Source of the DNA: JAAEQG01 sp043803085
Lineage (GTDB): Bacteria; Planctomycetota; Phycisphaerae; UBA1845
DNA length: 24,728 nucleotides
Direction of reading: 5' to 3'
Assembly (NCBI GenBank): GCA_043803085.1
Contig: JAZDKM010000004.1
Location: 1 to 24,728 of the forward strand
In this document: piece by piece, positions 23,755 to 24,728 of the stretch
How positions within the stretch are numbered: position 1 is the first letter of the stretch
How the letters are laid out: each line of letters starts with the position of its first letter
Program-made: the position numbers and the translations under genes
Notes under the pieces: model-generated
Seen by the model: only the letters and a program-made list of their open reading frames with translations
The model's database searches: none
What the model was told of the DNA's origin: nothing

Positions 23755-23954
23755 ACCGCGATTTCCAGGATGCGCTCTTTGCCCGTGGACGTGCTCGGCC
23801 CTACGTCCACCCCAAGACAGGCTTCCACGGCCTCGTAAATATTCTGGAGCAGTTCTTCAAACGTCTCCCCTTGGGTGGCGCAACCCGGAATCGCGGGCAC
23901 CTCGGCCCAATAACCGCCTTCTTCCGCTTCGTGGATGACGACCTTCAGTTTCAT
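23751..23954 (-). CDS. hicB: HicB-type antitoxin (short form)
   Basis: 67 residues: MKLKVVIHEAEEGGYWAEVP, AIPGCATQGETFEELLQNIY and EAVEACLGVD are the complete HicB/UPF0150 core, a degenerate RNase H-like fold that blocks HicA. The C-terminal DNA-binding domain found in longer HicB proteins is absent. GAGGAAG about eight bases before the ATG supports this start; the frame is open far upstream but without likeness. Order is hicB then hicA with a 4-base overlap. A TATAAT box lies ~55 bases upstream. Confidence 0.8.
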   Translation of the reverse strand: MKLKVVIHEAEEGGYWAEVPAIPGCATQGETFEELLQNIYEAVEACLGVDVGPSTSTGKERILEIAV

Positions 23955-24006
23955 AGGGTCTTCCTCGCTCACGCCCTCTCCCCGTGACCCGCGTCGTTCT
24001 TCCCAT

Positions 24007-24012
24007 ATTATA
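24007..24012 (-). promoter_or_regulatory. Putative -10 box for hicBA
   Basis: A consensus TATAAT on the minus strand (24012-24007) sits about 53 bases before the hicB ATG. No good -35 hexamer is seen at 16-18 bases, so an activator or a non-canonical -35 would be needed. Confidence 0.3.
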
Positions 24013-24045
24013 ACCGGTCGCAGCACAAACGCGATGGGCGAACGC

Positions 24046-24684
24046 ATGGTAATTCTCAGGGAACTCTTGGCCTCCTCCGGCGTCCAAACCAGCAGAGTTG
24101 CGTTACTTTGCGGCACCAACGGTGAAACCGCCAAGGTCTGGCAGGGAATCGCCCACCGCTCCGAGGGCAAGTACATGGCCATCGCGCAGGACGGCGGGGT
24201 GCAGATCGTCGCCACCCCGTACGACGACGAACTGGCCCGCCTGAACGCGGAACTTACCGAGACCGTGCTTGTGTATGGTCGCGCCGAGGAACGCAAGAAG
24301 GCACACGCCCTCAATCGGGTGGCCTCTGCCATGCCGGCGTCCGCCGCCGCCGATCGGGCGGCCTTCGCGGCCGAGAGCGGTCGGGCGGGTACGCGCGACC
24401 TGGTCAGTGCCGTGGACGAGGGAACAGTCAACCTGGAGACCATCGCTGTGGACGAACTGCCCGAGGCGCTACGGACAATGTCCTCGCCGGAGCGCACCCA
24501 GTACGTGGCCGAACGGAAAGCCAAACGGGACGAGATTCACAGGAAGATTCGGGAGGTGACGGCCCGGCGCGCCGAATACGCCCGGAGGGAAGTGGAGAAG
24601 GCGCCCCGGACGGCGGAGGGATTCGACGCCCAGGTCGTCGAGTCGCTGAAAGAACAGGGCAGGAACAAGGGTCTTACGTATTGA
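24046..24684 (+). pseudogene. C-terminal part of a VWA-type protein, N-terminus lost
   Basis: From about 24103 the frame reads LLCGTNGETAKVWQGIAHRS, EGKYMAIAQDGGVQIVATPY and DDELARLNAELTETVLVYG, then a long charged helical region to GRNKGLTY. This resembles the end of a von Willebrand factor A domain and the helical tail of planctomycete VWA proteins. The VWA part with its MIDAS (DxSxS) is missing; the hicBA module lies where it should be. Upstream residues of the frame are not related. Possible starts are ATG 24034 or 24046, neither with a good ribosome site, so expression is doubtful. Confidence 0.5.
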
Positions 24685-24712
24685 GTTCGACCCGGCGGGT
24701 ATCATGGTCAGG

Positions 24713-24728
24713 GGGAGGGCGAGCCTCC
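24713..24728 (-). repeat. Dispersed repeat at the right edge
   Basis: GGGAGGGCGAGCCTCC is the exact reverse complement of 10507-10522, part of the tandem repeat next to uvrB. The copy continues beyond the window. Confidence 0.6.

Overview
The window looks like chromosomal DNA from a planctomycete, probably class Phycisphaerae. Evidence: an extracellular enzyme ending in a two-part EF-hand/dockerin-like tail of the 'DFNxDxxVDLADxAxF' type, HAF-type secreted-protein leaders, a Kdo (Gram-negative LPS) gene, high GC, and many intergenic palindromes of a type common in that phylum. The taxon is an inference. No tRNA, rRNA, CRISPR array or prophage was seen, and no hairpin followed by a T-run that would make a convincing intrinsic terminator.

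Layout. 1-7.2 kb: the end of an SDR oxidoreductase; a 278-bp MITE-like element that has split the 5' end of a GT-C glycosyltransferase/TPR gene; a convergent TPR membrane protein; a lipoprotein; a four-cysteine protein whose 3' end overlaps a second glycosyltransferase on the other strand; and nadC, upstream of that glycosyltransferase in the same operon and carrying an in-frame insertion with a palindrome. 7.3-10.6 kb: two arrays of palindromes enclosing a PARIS-like defence pair (AAA ATPase plus TOPRIM/DUF4435 effector). The effector is broken by one extra base, and a degraded copy of the uvrB 3' end lies upstream of the pair. 10.6-15.3 kb: housekeeping genes, with uvrB divergent from a kdsB-pyrG operon. 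CTP made by PyrG is the co-substrate of KdsB.

15.3-20.0 kb: a breakage zone. It holds RAYT, IS481/IS3-like and IS5/IS1182-like transposase remnants, two clipped starts of HAF-type secreted proteins, a low-GC orphan, a small membrane protein, two PIN-toxin/small-partner pairs and a YgiT-type zinc-ribbon protein. A short motif (AAAAGGTSTCAGGA...TTTTTCC) recurs at several of the breakpoints. 20.1-23.3 kb: a large secreted GH57-type glycosidase with a CBM25-like domain and dockerin-like tail; its N-terminus is translated palindromic repeat DNA. 23.5-24.7 kb: hicBA with a shortened HicA, a frameshifted remnant of the same small partner family seen beside both PIN toxins, and the C-terminal part of a VWA-type protein.

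Two themes stand out. First, repeat elements have repeatedly entered coding sequence (glycosyltransferase start, nadC, GH57 N-terminus), in two of the three cases keeping the frame open. Second, small proteins with a 'DCVAxK' N-terminal motif occur three times, each next to a toxin gene, which makes them candidates for a poorly described antitoxin family.
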